This document shows positions 17,473-27,280 of a stretch of DNA of 64,000 nucleotides, one piece after another (the stretch's first letter is position 1; the number at the start of each line of letters is the position of its first letter). The notes under the pieces are model-generated. The model was not told the DNA's origin. It saw only the letters and a list, made by a program, of their open reading frames with translations, and ran no database searches. The stretch comes from CALSMU01 sp965230225 (lineage in GTDB: Bacteria; Bacteroidota; Bacteroidia; Flavobacteriales_D; Parvicellaceae), in NCBI GenBank assembly GCA_965230225.1, contig CBDDKM010000006.1, positions 186,001 through 250,000 on the forward strand, written 5' to 3'. Position numbers and translations under genes: made by a program.

Positions 17473-18798
17473 CTAATCGAATAAATCACTCAGTTCTGAT
17501 TTCAACTCAGCTACGGTCATTTGCTCTATGTTCAGATCTACCTGATTAATCTTGCCCAGGCTAATTTCTTCGTAACCTAGCCAAGCCGTCGACTTATCTT
17601 TACTTACGCCGTAAGCAACAACAACTACTTCTTTACCCTTTGGTAATCCTTCAAATTTTACAGAGCCTTCAGGAGAGTATTCGTATCCGGGGAGTACTGA
17701 TTTAATGTCTTTAAACACCAAACGATAACACATTTTAAGTTTCGTGTTAGCATTGGCAATTAGGTGTGTTTGGATTGGGTAACTGGTAAACTTATCGCAA
17801 TTGATCCATCCCATTTTATTGATTTCCATTAAGTAACCATCAGCTTCTGTATAATATCCGCCTTCTCCGTCCCATTCTTCAAGCTCTTCGACATCCGGGT
17901 TAGTTGAAGGCTCATTCATGATAGGAGTATCTTCTGGTATGGCATCTACTTTACCATCTTTGTTTAGGTCCCAATCTACGGTTCCGTCGTCGTTTCTACC
18001 ATTAAACGGTTTCATTCCTTTTTTTAAGTCTCCCGAATTATTAGGGAAAAACACCTGAATGGGATGATCCTCTTTTAAGTGGAGTACCTTTCCATTACAC
18101 TTTGCTTCCAGATAGATCATTCCTCCTGTTTCCAGAATATCCTCAACGCTTCGGGTGGTTAGACCGGACAGTATGATATCTTCCATGTTGTAATACTCAC
18201 AAAGAGTAATTTCAATTTCATCGCAATTTCCTAGGTTTTGAGTTGAGAAACAGTTGGCTGAGAATTTAACCATGGTGCCCTGTTGCCCGTAAATAACATT
18301 GTCCTGGTAATGGTTGATTTTAAATTCCTGACAGGTTTCGCTCAGTAGCATGGATTCACTTCTTTCGTAATACTTTTTGATTTCAGCATTTCTTTCCACC
18401 ACAACAGATATCAATCCCTTTCGCTGAGTGAATTGTCGATAAGAAGCATTACTGGAGGATAGGTTGGCCTTTTTACTTTCAAACTCTTCGATTTTTAGTT
18501 GAGTAAATTGTGGTTTAATTCTCTTTCTATGTAGGTAAGTTAGAACACTATCCGCCCTCATTTGCGTTAATCGATACTGAATGTCCTTTTTTAGTTTTTT
18601 CTGTTCTTCTTTAGTTACCAATACAAACTCAGCCTGAGAGCCGTATTCCAATTCATCCCACAAACTATCTATTTCCTTTTTAACCTGTTCGTTAAGGTCT
18701 TTTTTGAAGTATTCAAAAGGGAGTTTAAGCTCTATTAGTTCCTGAGAAATAAGAGAGGTGGAAAATAGAAGGGAAAGAAGAAGAACGAGATTTTTCAT
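17473..18798 (-). CDS. Secreted hypothetical protein with EF-hand-like motif
   Basis: 441 residues with a clear signal peptide (ending SLISQ). Residues about 60-125 (LTQMRADSVLTYLHRKRIKP) resemble the helix-strand of OmpA-type peptidoglycan-binding domains, but the conserved binding residues are not complete. Near residue 285 the run DLNKDGKVDAIPED matches a calcium-binding EF-hand or dockerin-type loop. The middle is Cys-containing (four or five Cys), as in exported proteins. No enzyme motif seen; function unknown. Confidence 0.85.
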   Translation of the reverse strand: MKNLVLLLSLLFSTSLISQELIELKLPFEYFKKDLNEQVKKEIDSLWDELEYGSQAEFVLVTKEEQKKLKKDIQYRLTQMRADSVLTYLHRKRIKPQFTQLKIEEFESKKANLSSSNASYRQFTQRKGLISVVVERNAEIKKYYERSESMLLSETCQEFKINHYQDNVIYGQQGTMVKFSANCFSTQNLGNCDEIEITLCEYYNMEDIILSGLTTRSVEDILETGGMIYLEAKCNGKVLHLKEDHPIQVFFPNNSGDLKKGMKPFNGRNDDGTVDWDLNKDGKVDAIPEDTPIMNEPSTNPDVEELEEWDGEGGYYTEADGYLMEINKMGWINCDKFTSYPIQTHLIANANTKLKMCYRLVFKDIKSVLPGYEYSPEGSVKFEGLPKGKEVVVVAYGVSKDKSTAWLGYEEISLGKINQVDLNIEQMTVAELKSELSDLFD

Positions 18799-18834
18799 AG
18801 GTCGGTGTTTGTATTACATAACCTAATTTTGTGC

Positions 18835-20085
18835 TCACGTTACATTTTCTTGTTCAGTTTTTTGCTGGAATTTTTTGATTAGCCAGATATACCAAATGAT
18901 TGCTGTGAAGTAGAAGAGGGCCGTATACCCAAATATGTAGATAAAGTCTAGCTCAAGTGACCTTAAGTACCCAAACAATAAACCGCTCAGGACAAAACTT
19001 CCGTTCCAGATAAGGGCAAACAATGCACTTACAATTTCCTGATTTTTTTCGCCTACGTATTTCATTACAATTTCGGTAGTCATGGGCTGAGCAATGTTCA
19101 TGAGTGGTTGTCGAATAACAAAGAAGAATACTGCCAGGTAAAATACCATTGGGATGTCGCTATACATTTCTAGCACTCCCAGCATTAATAAGGAGGCCAC
19201 CGCAAGAGTTTGGGTAATTGGAATAGCCTTTTCGTATCCAAACCTTCCTTTTACTTGTGGCGATTGTAATATCATGGTGAAAACGATGCAATGGGTAATA
19301 AAACCAAGTGCTGCGTAGTTATCGTAATCCAGATCAAAAGTATGCTGAAAGTACAGGTTCATGAAAGGTATGCTCATTCCTGCACCAGTTGCAATTAAAA
19401 GTGTAGGGAACAGTCCTTGAAAAATGATCTTCCAGTCGTATTCCTTTAGATTGAATTTGCTAATGTTTTTAGAGTTGGGTTGTTCAGTTACTTCGTTCTT
19501 ATCAACCTTGTTTAAAAAGTACAGGGAGCAATAGCTCAGAAACGAAATGGTGATCAAACAATTGAGAGAGGTAAAGAAATCAGGAGCGATATTGCTCAAC
19601 AGGAATATGATGCTCCCGCCTAAGATGTTTCCCCAACTCCAGGTGGAGTAAGTAAGAGTAATGGCTTCTGTTACCTGACTTGGAGGGCAATGCCTCAATA
19701 CAAATGGTAATTTACAGATTTGAGATAAGGTAAACGATAATCCCCATAGGATAAAGGAAAGACTGATGAGCCATCCCATTTTTTCATGAATAGCGTACAG
19801 TGCCAGTAATGTAAGTATGGGGAGGGTATAGGCATTAAGTCGAAACAGTGGAAGTAGCCTTTTTCCTTTAATCCATAATCCTAACGGAAAGGAGATGAAC
19901 AATACACCCACAAATCGAAAAACAAAGTAATAAGCCTTTTCTTCATCTTCGTATCCCAATTCGCCCATGTATAAAAACAAAATGAGCATCAGTGATCCAT
20001 TAATGAGCTGAAGGAAAGATTCTGCCAATACTACATTTAGAGAGTTTCTTTCCAGATTTCGATATCTAAGAAAAAGTGATTTCAG
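18835..20085 (-). CDS. MFS transporter
   Basis: Hydrophobic protein with about 12 predicted membrane helices and an acidic or basic cytoplasmic loop after helix 6 (NKVDKNEVTEQPNS). Starting at the first conventional codon (TTG at 20028) gives 397 residues beginning directly in helix 1. Extending in frame to a CTG at 20083-20085 that overlaps the miaA stop (CACTGA) adds 19 residues, KSLFLRYRNLERNSLNVV after the start, which looks like a normal basic MFS N-terminus. I annotate the longer form; the true start is unsettled. Substrate unknown. Confidence 0.8.
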   Translation of the reverse strand: MKSLFLRYRNLERNSLNVVLAESFLQLINGSLMLILFLYMGELGYEDEEKAYYFVFRFVGVLFISFPLGLWIKGKRLLPLFRLNAYTLPILTLLALYAIHEKMGWLISLSFILWGLSFTLSQICKLPFVLRHCPPSQVTEAITLTYSTWSWGNILGGSIIFLLSNIAPDFFTSLNCLITISFLSYCSLYFLNKVDKNEVTEQPNSKNISKFNLKEYDWKIIFQGLFPTLLIATGAGMSIPFMNLYFQHTFDLDYDNYAALGFITHCIVFTMILQSPQVKGRFGYEKAIPITQTLAVASLLMLGVLEMYSDIPMVFYLAVFFFVIRQPLMNIAQPMTTEIVMKYVGEKNQEIVSALFALIWNGSFVLSGLLFGYLRSLELDFIYIFGYTALFYFTAIIWYIWLIKKFQQKTEQENVT

Positions 20086-20984
20086 TGTCTGGAAATTTCC
20101 TGTTCCACATGCTGAATAATGTCAGCCTCCATGCCTGGTTCAAACCATGCGGTGTTTTGATCTTTTCTAAACCAGGTTAACTGTCTTTTCGCAAAATTTC
20201 TGGTGTTTTTCTTCATCAACTCAATGGCTTCATCCAGTTCGATTTCTCCATTTAAGTGACTAAATAACTCTTTGTAACCAACGGTGTTTAGTGAGTTCAG
20301 GTGCTGGTAAGGTAATAGTGATTTAACCTCTTCCAATTGCCCTTGCTCCATCATGATGTCAACTCTTCTATTGATTCTATCATAAACCACTTCCCGGTCG
20401 GTATTTAAACCTACTTTGATGATGTTGAAAGGTCTTTCTTTGGGTTGGTTGTTTCTAAATGAAGTGTATGTCTTACCTGTTGCTCTACACACTTCCAGCG
20501 CTCTAACCACTCGTTGAGGGTTAAGGGTGTTCATTTTTTCGAAGTGTTCCGGGTCAAGTTCCTTCAATTCTTTTTGAAGTTTTTCCAGTCCAAATTTTTC
20601 TAGTTCATCGTTTAATTGAGCTCTTATTTTGGGATCGGCGGGAATATCATCAATACCTTTACATACAGCATCTACATATAGTCCAGATCCTCCAATAAGC
20701 ACAGCTATATCGTTATTTTGATGCAATTCCTCAATAATTTTTAAAGCATCTAGTTCAAAGGTGCCAGCTGAGTAATTCTCGGTAACAGAAATACAATCTA
20801 CCAGATGGTGTGGGGCAGCAGCAAGTTCTTCTGAAGTTGGCTTAGCAGTTCCAATGTTCATCTCTTTGAAAAACTGTCTGCTATCCGCAGATACAATTTC
20901 ACAATTAAAATGGTTGGCAATAGCAATGGATAAAGAAGTTTTACCAATGGCTGTGGGGCCAACTATAACAATGAGATGCTTCAT
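20082..20984 (-). CDS. miaA: tRNA dimethylallyltransferase
   Basis: The ATG at 20984 is preferred over an upstream in-frame ATG at 21047 because MKHLIVIVGPTAIGKTSLS places the P-loop at the family position and the longer form would overlap the terminator of the upstream gene. Motifs: GPTAIGKT, SADSRQFF, GTAKP, GGSGLYVDA, NPQRVVRALEV and TRNFAKRQLTWFRKD. The enzyme adds dimethylallyl to A37 of tRNAs reading UNN codons. About 300 residues, normal length. The downstream transporter overlaps its stop. Confidence 0.97.
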   Translation of the reverse strand: MKHLIVIVGPTAIGKTSLSIAIANHFNCEIVSADSRQFFKEMNIGTAKPTSEELAAAPHHLVDCISVTENYSAGTFELDALKIIEELHQNNDIAVLIGGSGLYVDAVCKGIDDIPADPKIRAQLNDELEKFGLEKLQKELKELDPEHFEKMNTLNPQRVVRALEVCRATGKTYTSFRNNQPKERPFNIIKVGLNTDREVVYDRINRRVDIMMEQGQLEEVKSLLPYQHLNSLNTVGYKELFSHLNGEIELDEAIELMKKNTRNFAKRQLTWFRKDQNTAWFEPGMEADIIQHVEQEISRH

Positions 20985-21017
20985 GATGCGTACAAAGAAC
21001 GCTATTGGCCCGAACAT

Positions 21018-21053
21018 AAAAAAGCCCCTTGAAAGAAAACTTTGCAAGAGGCT
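21018..21053 (-). terminator. Rho-independent terminator of the giant T9SS protein gene
   Basis: On the minus strand a stem (21045-21053 with 21023-21031, one G-T pair) is extended by CAAAG/CTTT inside a TTTT loop and followed by a run of six T. It lies about 25 bases past the stop at 21077. Confidence 0.8.
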
Positions 21054-21076
21054 CTTCTCGTTATGGAAATAAGAAT

Positions 21077-24000
21077 CTAATAAACTACTTTGACGATCTC
21101 TTCTTTGCTTCTGTCAATTAATCTTAGGAAGTAAACTCCATTGCTGATTTGATCTGGAATCAATGAGGTGTTTTGATCGTTTCCTTTGTTTAGTGGAATT
21201 ACTTTAATGATTTGCCCCATGGAATTCAATAGTTCCAACATTGCATCTTCCGATTGAGTGGAGTAGAATACATTCCATCCGTTTTGTATTCTACCGGCAC
21301 TTAGTGTATTGGTGTTATTGTCTATAGTAACCGGAACCAATTGAGAATACTCATAGAAGCCATCATAATCTACCATTTTTAGTCGATAGTAGGATTGTCC
21401 ACCAATAGGTTTGAAGTCTGTAGAGTAGTACTCTAAAGTATTGATGCTGTTGCCGGATGCTTTGACGTAAGATACCGTCTCGAAAGATTCTCCATCCTTA
21501 CTTCTTTCTACCAGAAAGTAATCGGTGTTTTTCTCTGATGCTGTGGCCCAGTTAAGGTTCACCACATTCTTGTTTGATTCTGCATTGAATTCTAGTAATT
21601 CAACAGGTAGTGGAGAAGAAAGATGGCCCAATGTCCATGGGGAGAAAGAAGTAATTCCAGGGGCCGTTAGGTAATACCCCCCAGTAATTGTACCTCTGGT
21701 CTGACCTGCAATTACTGTTTCGTCCCAGCTGCTTGAAGAAGCGTCCCAACGTTGGGCCATCATTTGAGTGTGATCATTATATGGCGATGCCGGTAATTCT
21801 GAAGTTAAATAGCTAAAAGTGATGTCCGCATTGGCTGACCCTCCTGTTTCATCAATTTGCCAGAATCGGTCGGCAGTTGCTGCTCTATTATCCGGAGATA
21901 ATCCAACACTGCTGTAAAGGTTAGAAACATTGGTAGGAGAGGATGGCCAGGGTAAATTGGTAGCTGGAGTACCGTAAGTAGAGAGGCTTACGGTACCAGC
22001 GTTACCACTGTTTAGGTTAAAGGTGAATGGAATGTAAGTTCCTCCAATTGCAGAGGCAAAAGGAAATACATGACTTCCAGTTGTGGTTCCCATTACCCAG
22101 TTAATTTTTCCTGAGTTATTACCGCTTGCAGCTCCTGATTCTTCAACAATGGACCCCGATGTTCTGGTAATGGCTCCGGTTGCAGGGTTATTTAAAGTAA
22201 GTTGATTGCCGTTTAGGTCAACTTGATCGTCAAATAAACTGAGCGTGGCGGTTGTTAGTAATGAGATGTTGTTCTGAAGCACCAATGCCCCCGCAGATTT
22301 ACTTAAGGTTACATTGTTAAATGATTCTGTAAACGAATTGGTTGTAATGTTTTGATTTGCAGAGCCATTAAATATAATGGTGGATCCACCTTCTTCGAAT
22401 CCTGCTGCATTATGGTTATTGGTATAGTGGCCACCAATCGACAGGGTTCCGTCAGCAGTACCATCTAAGTCCAAATATCCTCCATTGTTAATGGTTAAAT
22501 CGCCCGTAAATTCAACAGTAGAAGTGGAGCTTTCATTCCTGAATTCTGCATTGTTAGCAGATGCAGCTGTACCGGTGATGGTTACATCGTTTGCCTGAAA
22601 AGTGGTAGCACCTGTAGTTTCTACGGTTAAATTACCTGTTCCCGCAGATTTGGTTATGGATAAAGCATTGCCTATGGTTAAGGAACCTGTACCGTCTACT
22701 TCTAAATTGTTGTTGGTGTTAGAATTACTGCTAATGCTTAAACTCTGGCATTCTGCATCATCTCCACTTACTAAACAATCATTATTCGCATCCTGATCTA
22801 TGGTAACATCGGTAGTAGAGGTAGGGATTTCAAAGTTTTCCCAGTTTCCACAGAAGAACCAATCGTCGTCTATGTCGCCGGTCCAAATTCCAGGGCTGGC
22901 TGTTGCTGTATTGATGGTAAATCCGGTATTGGTACAAGATTCATTAAGGTAGTCGTAAGCGGCTGGTGCGGCATCGTAGCTGGCATTATCTGCATAACCG
23001 GTCCAGTTAGCATTATCGTTGATTAAAGCCAGTAGCTCTAATTTAGTCCCGGTTTTTGAGCCGGTATACTTTACCTTATCCTTGTTGGTAACACCGGTTA
23101 CGTTGGTTACGTAACAGTCCATACCATTAAAAAGGGTAGAACCGGCAGTGCTGGAGTAACCGGGCGAGGTTTCCCATGGAATGGCTGTCCATCCGTAAAG
23201 TACATTTCCTCCTGTATAGGTGTCATCATGTCCGTTGTCGGTATTGTGATTCCAGGTACCTCCCTGCATGATCCAAACCTGATCAGATGAGTTCCAGTCC
23301 ATTTGTTGTGGGTTGTAATTGGTTTGCGAAGCCAAGGTCCAATTTGCATCATCTTTTACTCCACATACATAAATGTCAAACTTGTCAACTCCGTCTCCGT
23401 CGTAAGAAGCATCTGGCCCTTCAATGCAAATAATACTTCCGGCAGAAATGGTGGTAGCACTGGCATCTCTGGTGAACTTAACGGTTCCTTCTGTATTTCC
23501 CCATTGACCCGCAGTTACCCTTTCGTATCCGTTGTCGGTAATTTCGAACGAAGTACCTGCTGTAATGTTTTTAAAGGTGATGAAGCAAACTTCGTCGGCA
23601 CTTCCTGAAGCGTTTCTAGTCGTGTTTACTGCAATGATGGCGAAATCTCCCTTTTCGAACGAAGTGGAAAGTACAATGTCGAAAGTAGTACTTGTGGCAT
23701 TCGTTAATCCAGAAACAGAAGCTGTTAAGGTAAGGCTGGTTCCGGTAGCAGAATGAATGATGTTGGTAAATGTGGCCGTCCCTGAAGAAAGCGCTGCTGT
23801 ATTGGTGGACGAACCGGATAAAGTTCCTGTAGATGTAATGGTTACCGTACCTGTATAATCTGTGTCGATGTTTCCACAAGCATCTGTTGCATTAACCGTA
23901 ACGGTCGACATGGCATTGTTGATCCCCGTACTAGAGGCTTGATTATCAAATTGAAGTTCCGTAGCAGTAACGGCATATACATTGTCTCCGTTATTGGAGG

Positions 24001-25417
24001 AAGCTGTGGTAAAAGCCGAAAATCCTGAGCTGTTACTTGCAGCAACGGTGGCATCAGAGTTTAGGATAGAAAATTGAAAGTCGTCTCCGTCATTATTGCC
24101 ATTTCCGGTTCCCACACCGCAGTTTAAACTAATTCTTACGGATAATGTTTTACTACCGTTATCCGGGGCAGTTGCTGAAAAACCGGTGAAATCAATTTGG
24201 CTGGCGCCAATGGTTCCAGTGGCAAGGTGGGTTGATCCATCAAATAAGTCTGCACTTTGAATAGCATCGGACCAATTGTCCATGGCGTTTCCAGCTCCTT
24301 GTGTAAGGGAAACAGATTCCAGAACGGTACCAAAAGCATCGGAATCTGTACTTCCACCACCGTCTCTGATGGTAAATTGCCATACCTGTACTCCCTGAGT
24401 AGAAGTAAGAGGTCCGGCGGTAGTAGTTGTGGAAGGAATAGTAGCGCTTTCTGAACTGGCTACTGCAATAATATCTGAAGAAGACGAAGTGGTTAAGGTG
24501 GTGAAATTACCGGTTAACTCCGTTAAATGGTAGCACGTTCCAGTATTGAAATACTCATATATATAGAAGTAGTAAGTAGTTCCTGATGCTAATCCGGTTA
24601 CGTTTACGCTTGTCCCGGTTCCGTTATATACCACATATCCAGACCCAACGGCATCTCCCGATCCGTAAGCAGTGTTGGCGGTGTAAGCAGTTCCCGAAGA
24701 TGGATCAGTTGGTGTACTTGAGGTGCTTGCTACTACCAGTACATTGTCTCCATTACCTCTGGTCCATTGTGTAGTACCATTGGTAAATGAGATGCCAGAG
24801 GAAGTAAAAGAAGAGGCTTGCGTAGATGGGGCAGAGCAAGTGGCAGTTACTGTTCCAAATAATTGAGCTCCTGCATCACCAACGTTGGTCCCTGTAAATC
24901 CTTCTACATCCATGGTTCCGGCGGAAGATGAAGCTCCGTAGCAATATATTCTAATGGTAATGGCGGAAGTGCTGGATAATGAGAATACATCAGTAATGGT
25001 GGAGCCACTAGCCGAAATAGTTCCTGTAGCTAAATCGGAGGTATATCCATCTACACTTGATCGGATTACATAATTTGGAGGTCCGCTGTTACTTCTGTCC
25101 AACCTGAATTTCATAGAGCTGATGTCCAGTTGATATCCTGCATCAGGAGTGGCGACCAGTTCAATATAATCTGTGGCATCTAAACTTGCTCCCGTTGCCC
25201 AGTTTCTTGAGTTGTAATCTCCTCCGGTATTATAAGCAATTCCGGAACCTCTGCAAAGTCCGGTAACAGAAAGATTAGTAGTTGCCCACGTTGTGGTGTT
25301 GCAACCTGCGTTGTTGGCTCGGTCGTACTCGGCAATTAACTGAGCCTGAAGTGGTGTAGCAAGCAAATACAAAATGGTGGTTAGTAGTACCTGCTTAGCG
25401 ATTTTGTAAAAGTACAT
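21077..25417 (-). CDS. Giant secreted multidomain protein with T9SS sorting domain
   Basis: 1446 residues. The signal peptide ends at about residue 25 (PLQAQ). The N-terminal part has a jelly-roll-like domain, then fibronectin-type III-like stretches (TNTAYGSGDAVGSGYVVYNGTG; TYYFYIYEYFNTG), Ser/Thr-rich adhesin-like segments, a lamin-tail-like domain (FEKGDFAIIAVNTTR) and repeated beta-helix-like strands (GNLTVETTG, NNVTLSKSAGALVLQ). The end has the LPVELLEFNAESNKNVVNLNWATASEKNTDYF linker class and a type-A sorting domain ending VKVVY. It is probably a surface or extracellular adhesin or nuclease-associated protein; no catalytic motif identified. It has its own promoter, long leader and terminator, so it is monocistronic. 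Confidence 0.9.
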   Translation of the reverse strand: MYFYKIAKQVLLTTILYLLATPLQAQLIAEYDRANNAGCNTTTWATTNLSVTGLCRGSGIAYNTGGDYNSRNWATGASLDATDYIELVATPDAGYQLDISSMKFRLDRSNSGPPNYVIRSSVDGYTSDLATGTISASGSTITDVFSLSSTSAITIRIYCYGASSSAGTMDVEGFTGTNVGDAGAQLFGTVTATCSAPSTQASSFTSSGISFTNGTTQWTRGNGDNVLVVASTSSTPTDPSSGTAYTANTAYGSGDAVGSGYVVYNGTGTSVNVTGLASGTTYYFYIYEYFNTGTCYHLTELTGNFTTLTTSSSSDIIAVASSESATIPSTTTTAGPLTSTQGVQVWQFTIRDGGGSTDSDAFGTVLESVSLTQGAGNAMDNWSDAIQSADLFDGSTHLATGTIGASQIDFTGFSATAPDNGSKTLSVRISLNCGVGTGNGNNDGDDFQFSILNSDATVAASNSSGFSAFTTASSNNGDNVYAVTATELQFDNQASSTGINNAMSTVTVNATDACGNIDTDYTGTVTITSTGTLSGSSTNTAALSSGTATFTNIIHSATGTSLTLTASVSGLTNATSTTFDIVLSTSFEKGDFAIIAVNTTRNASGSADEVCFITFKNITAGTSFEITDNGYERVTAGQWGNTEGTVKFTRDASATTISAGSIICIEGPDASYDGDGVDKFDIYVCGVKDDANWTLASQTNYNPQQMDWNSSDQVWIMQGGTWNHNTDNGHDDTYTGGNVLYGWTAIPWETSPGYSSTAGSTLFNGMDCYVTNVTGVTNKDKVKYTGSKTGTKLELLALINDNANWTGYADNASYDAAPAAYDYLNESCTNTGFTINTATASPGIWTGDIDDDWFFCGNWENFEIPTSTTDVTIDQDANNDCLVSGDDAECQSLSISSNSNTNNNLEVDGTGSLTIGNALSITKSAGTGNLTVETTGATTFQANDVTITGTAASANNAEFRNESSTSTVEFTGDLTINNGGYLDLDGTADGTLSIGGHYTNNHNAAGFEEGGSTIIFNGSANQNITTNSFTESFNNVTLSKSAGALVLQNNISLLTTATLSLFDDQVDLNGNQLTLNNPATGAITRTSGSIVEESGAASGNNSGKINWVMGTTTGSHVFPFASAIGGTYIPFTFNLNSGNAGTVSLSTYGTPATNLPWPSSPTNVSNLYSSVGLSPDNRAATADRFWQIDETGGSANADITFSYLTSELPASPYNDHTQMMAQRWDASSSSWDETVIAGQTRGTITGGYYLTAPGITSFSPWTLGHLSSPLPVELLEFNAESNKNVVNLNWATASEKNTDYFLVERSKDGESFETVSYVKASGNSINTLEYYSTDFKPIGGQSYYRLKMVDYDGFYEYSQLVPVTIDNNTNTLSAGRIQNGWNVFYSTQSEDAMLELLNSMGQIIKVIPLNKGNDQNTSLIPDQISNGVYFLRLIDRSKEEIVKVVY

Positions 25418-25521
25418 TGTAGTAAATACTGCGAACTGTGTATTACAGTAGTTACTATATGTCGATGGTTTACGGCGTGGGGTTTTTCGCCTTCAAGGAG
25501 ATCACCGACATATTTTCATTG
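25418..25521 (-). promoter_or_regulatory. Structured 5' leader of the giant T9SS protein gene
   Basis: The minus-strand leader is about 100 nt. A perfect 8-bp stem joins 25506-25513 to 25457-25464 and encloses a GGCG/CGCC hairpin (25488-25491 with 25474-25477). A second hairpin (25422-25429 with 25440-25446, one bulge) lies close to the start codon. A 13-codon uORF (ATG at 25511) is possible inside. It does not match a riboswitch class I can name. Confidence 0.4.
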
Positions 25522-25529
25522 CAAATATA
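25522..25529 (-). promoter_or_regulatory. -7 box TATATTTG for the giant T9SS protein gene
   Basis: Minus-strand TATATTTG, about 104 bases before the ATG. The 318-bp gap between this gene and guaA (25418-25735) holds this box, the leader structure and the guaA promoter; the remaining AT-rich middle (25530-25690) shows nothing else. Confidence 0.55.
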
Positions 25530-25722
25530 CGAAAAACAGCTGTCGATTTGGGGGTTAATGTTTCCTTATTATTAACAATTTGTTATCCTTTGGGAAGCTG
25601 TTAAATCCTGAAAACTAACATGTTGCTGTGGTGGTTTTGTGAATAAACAGGAGTGTTAATAGAAAGGTTAATAAAATCTGAATATTAATTGTTTTTACAT
25701 GAAGTCAATCCTACTAACTTTT

Positions 25723-25730
25723 TATCTTTG
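25723..25730 (+). promoter_or_regulatory. -7 box TATCTTTG, five bases before guaA
   Basis: TATCTTTG ends at 25730 and the guaA ATG is at 25736, so the transcript probably has little or no leader. Confidence 0.55.
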
Positions 25731-25735
25731 CAGCC

Positions 25736-27266
25736 ATGCAGGAAATGATATTAATTTTAGATTTTGGATCGCAATATACACAGCTAATTGCGAGACGAGT
25801 GAGAGAGTTAAATGTTTATTGTGAGATTCATCCCTACAATCAGATGCCGGAAATAGGTGAGAATGTAAAAGGGGTGATCCTGTCGGGGAGCCCTCATTCT
25901 GTACACGATGAAAATGCTCCTAATCCGGATTTATCTAATATAAGAGGTAAAATGCCATTATTGGGTGTTTGTTATGGAGCTCAGTTTTTAGCTCATTCTA
26001 ATGGAGGTAGTGTAAAACCTAGCGAAATTAGAGAGTATGGTAGAGCTAATCTTTCGTTTGTAGATAAGGAGCACATCCTGATGAAGAAAGTAAGTAACTT
26101 CTCGCAAGTATGGATGAGCCATGGTGATACCATCAAAAACATTCCGGAAAACTTCGAAATTATTGCCAGTACAGAAGATGTGGAAATGGCTGGTTACCAT
26201 ATTAAAGGAGAAGAAACTTATGGAATTCAGTTTCACCCAGAAGTGTATCATTCTACTGACGGACCTCAGTTATTAAACAATTTTGTAGTTGGAATTTGTG
26301 GTTGTACTCAGGATTGGACACCGGATTCGTTTGTTGAAACTACTGTTGCTGAGTTGAAAGAAAAACTTGGAGATGACAAAGTAGTTCTTGGACTTTCAGG
26401 GGGGGTGGACTCATCTGTTGCAGCGGTATTGTTGCACAAAGCCATTGGAGACAACCTTCACTGTATCTTTGTGGATAACGGGTTGCTAAGAAAAAACGAA
26501 TACCAGGGAGTACTACAGAGTTATAGAAATATGGGGCTAAACATCAAAGGAGTTGATGCTAAGCAACAATTTTATAAAGCGTTAGAGGGAGTAACTGAAC
26601 CTGAAGCAAAAAGAAGAAGCAATCGGAAAAACATTCATCGATGTATTTGATGAGGAGTCTCATTTAATTGAGAACGTAAAATGGTTAGGACAAGGAACTA
26701 TTTATCCGGATGTAATTGAGTCTGTATCTGTTAAAGGACCATCTGCAACCATTAAATCGCACCACAATGTAGGAGGATTACCAGACTATATGAAACTTAA
26801 AGTGGTGGAACCACTTCGTTCATTATTTAAAGATGAGGTAAGACGCGTAGGGAAATCATTGGAGATTTCACCTAATATTCTTGGTCGTCATCCATTCCCT
26901 GGACCGGGGTTAGGAATTCGTATTCTTGGAGACGTTACAGAAGAAAAGGTACGCATTTTGCAAGAAGTGGATTACATCTTTATCGAAGGCCTTAAGGAGC
27001 ATGGCTTATACGACGATGTATGGCAGGCAGGATCAATCTTGCTACCAGTACAAAGTGTAGGAGTTATGGGAGACGAAAGAACCTATGAAAACGCAGTAGC
27101 GCTTAGAGCGGTTACATCAACAGATGGGATGACTGCAGATTGGTGTCACCTTCCTTACGAGTTTTTGGCAAAGATCTCGAACGATATTATTAATAAAGTA
27201 AGAGGGATAAACCGTGTTACTTACGATATTAGTTCGAAGCCTCCTGCCACTATTGAGTGGGAGTAA
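25736..27266 (+). CDS. guaA: GMP synthase (glutamine-hydrolysing), one-base frameshift
   Basis: The first part has the class I glutamine amidotransferase (GVCYGAQF with the nucleophile Cys; FHPEV with catalytic His and Glu) and the PP-loop ATP pyrophosphatase LGLSGGVDSS. At the run of five A at 26608-26612 the frame moves by one base. Removing one A restores GVTEPEAK followed by EEAIGKTFIDVFDEES and the full C-terminal dimerisation domain (HHNVGGLP, GPGLGIRI, the last residues KPPATIEWE). The joined protein is 509 residues, the normal GuaA length. As read, the first frame stops after 304 residues and lacks half the synthetase. Because guaA is normally needed for GTP synthesis and everything else is intact, an assembly or sequencing error is most likely; a recent null mutation is possible. 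Confidence 0.93.
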
Positions 27267-27280
27267 TTTAAATGTAGAAT

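Noticed and set aside
26600..26620. Programmed -1 frameshifting in guaA
   Set aside because: A dnaX-type heptamer would need six A before G and a -1 move; here there are five A and the downstream frame needs +1. Sequence error or slippage is simpler.
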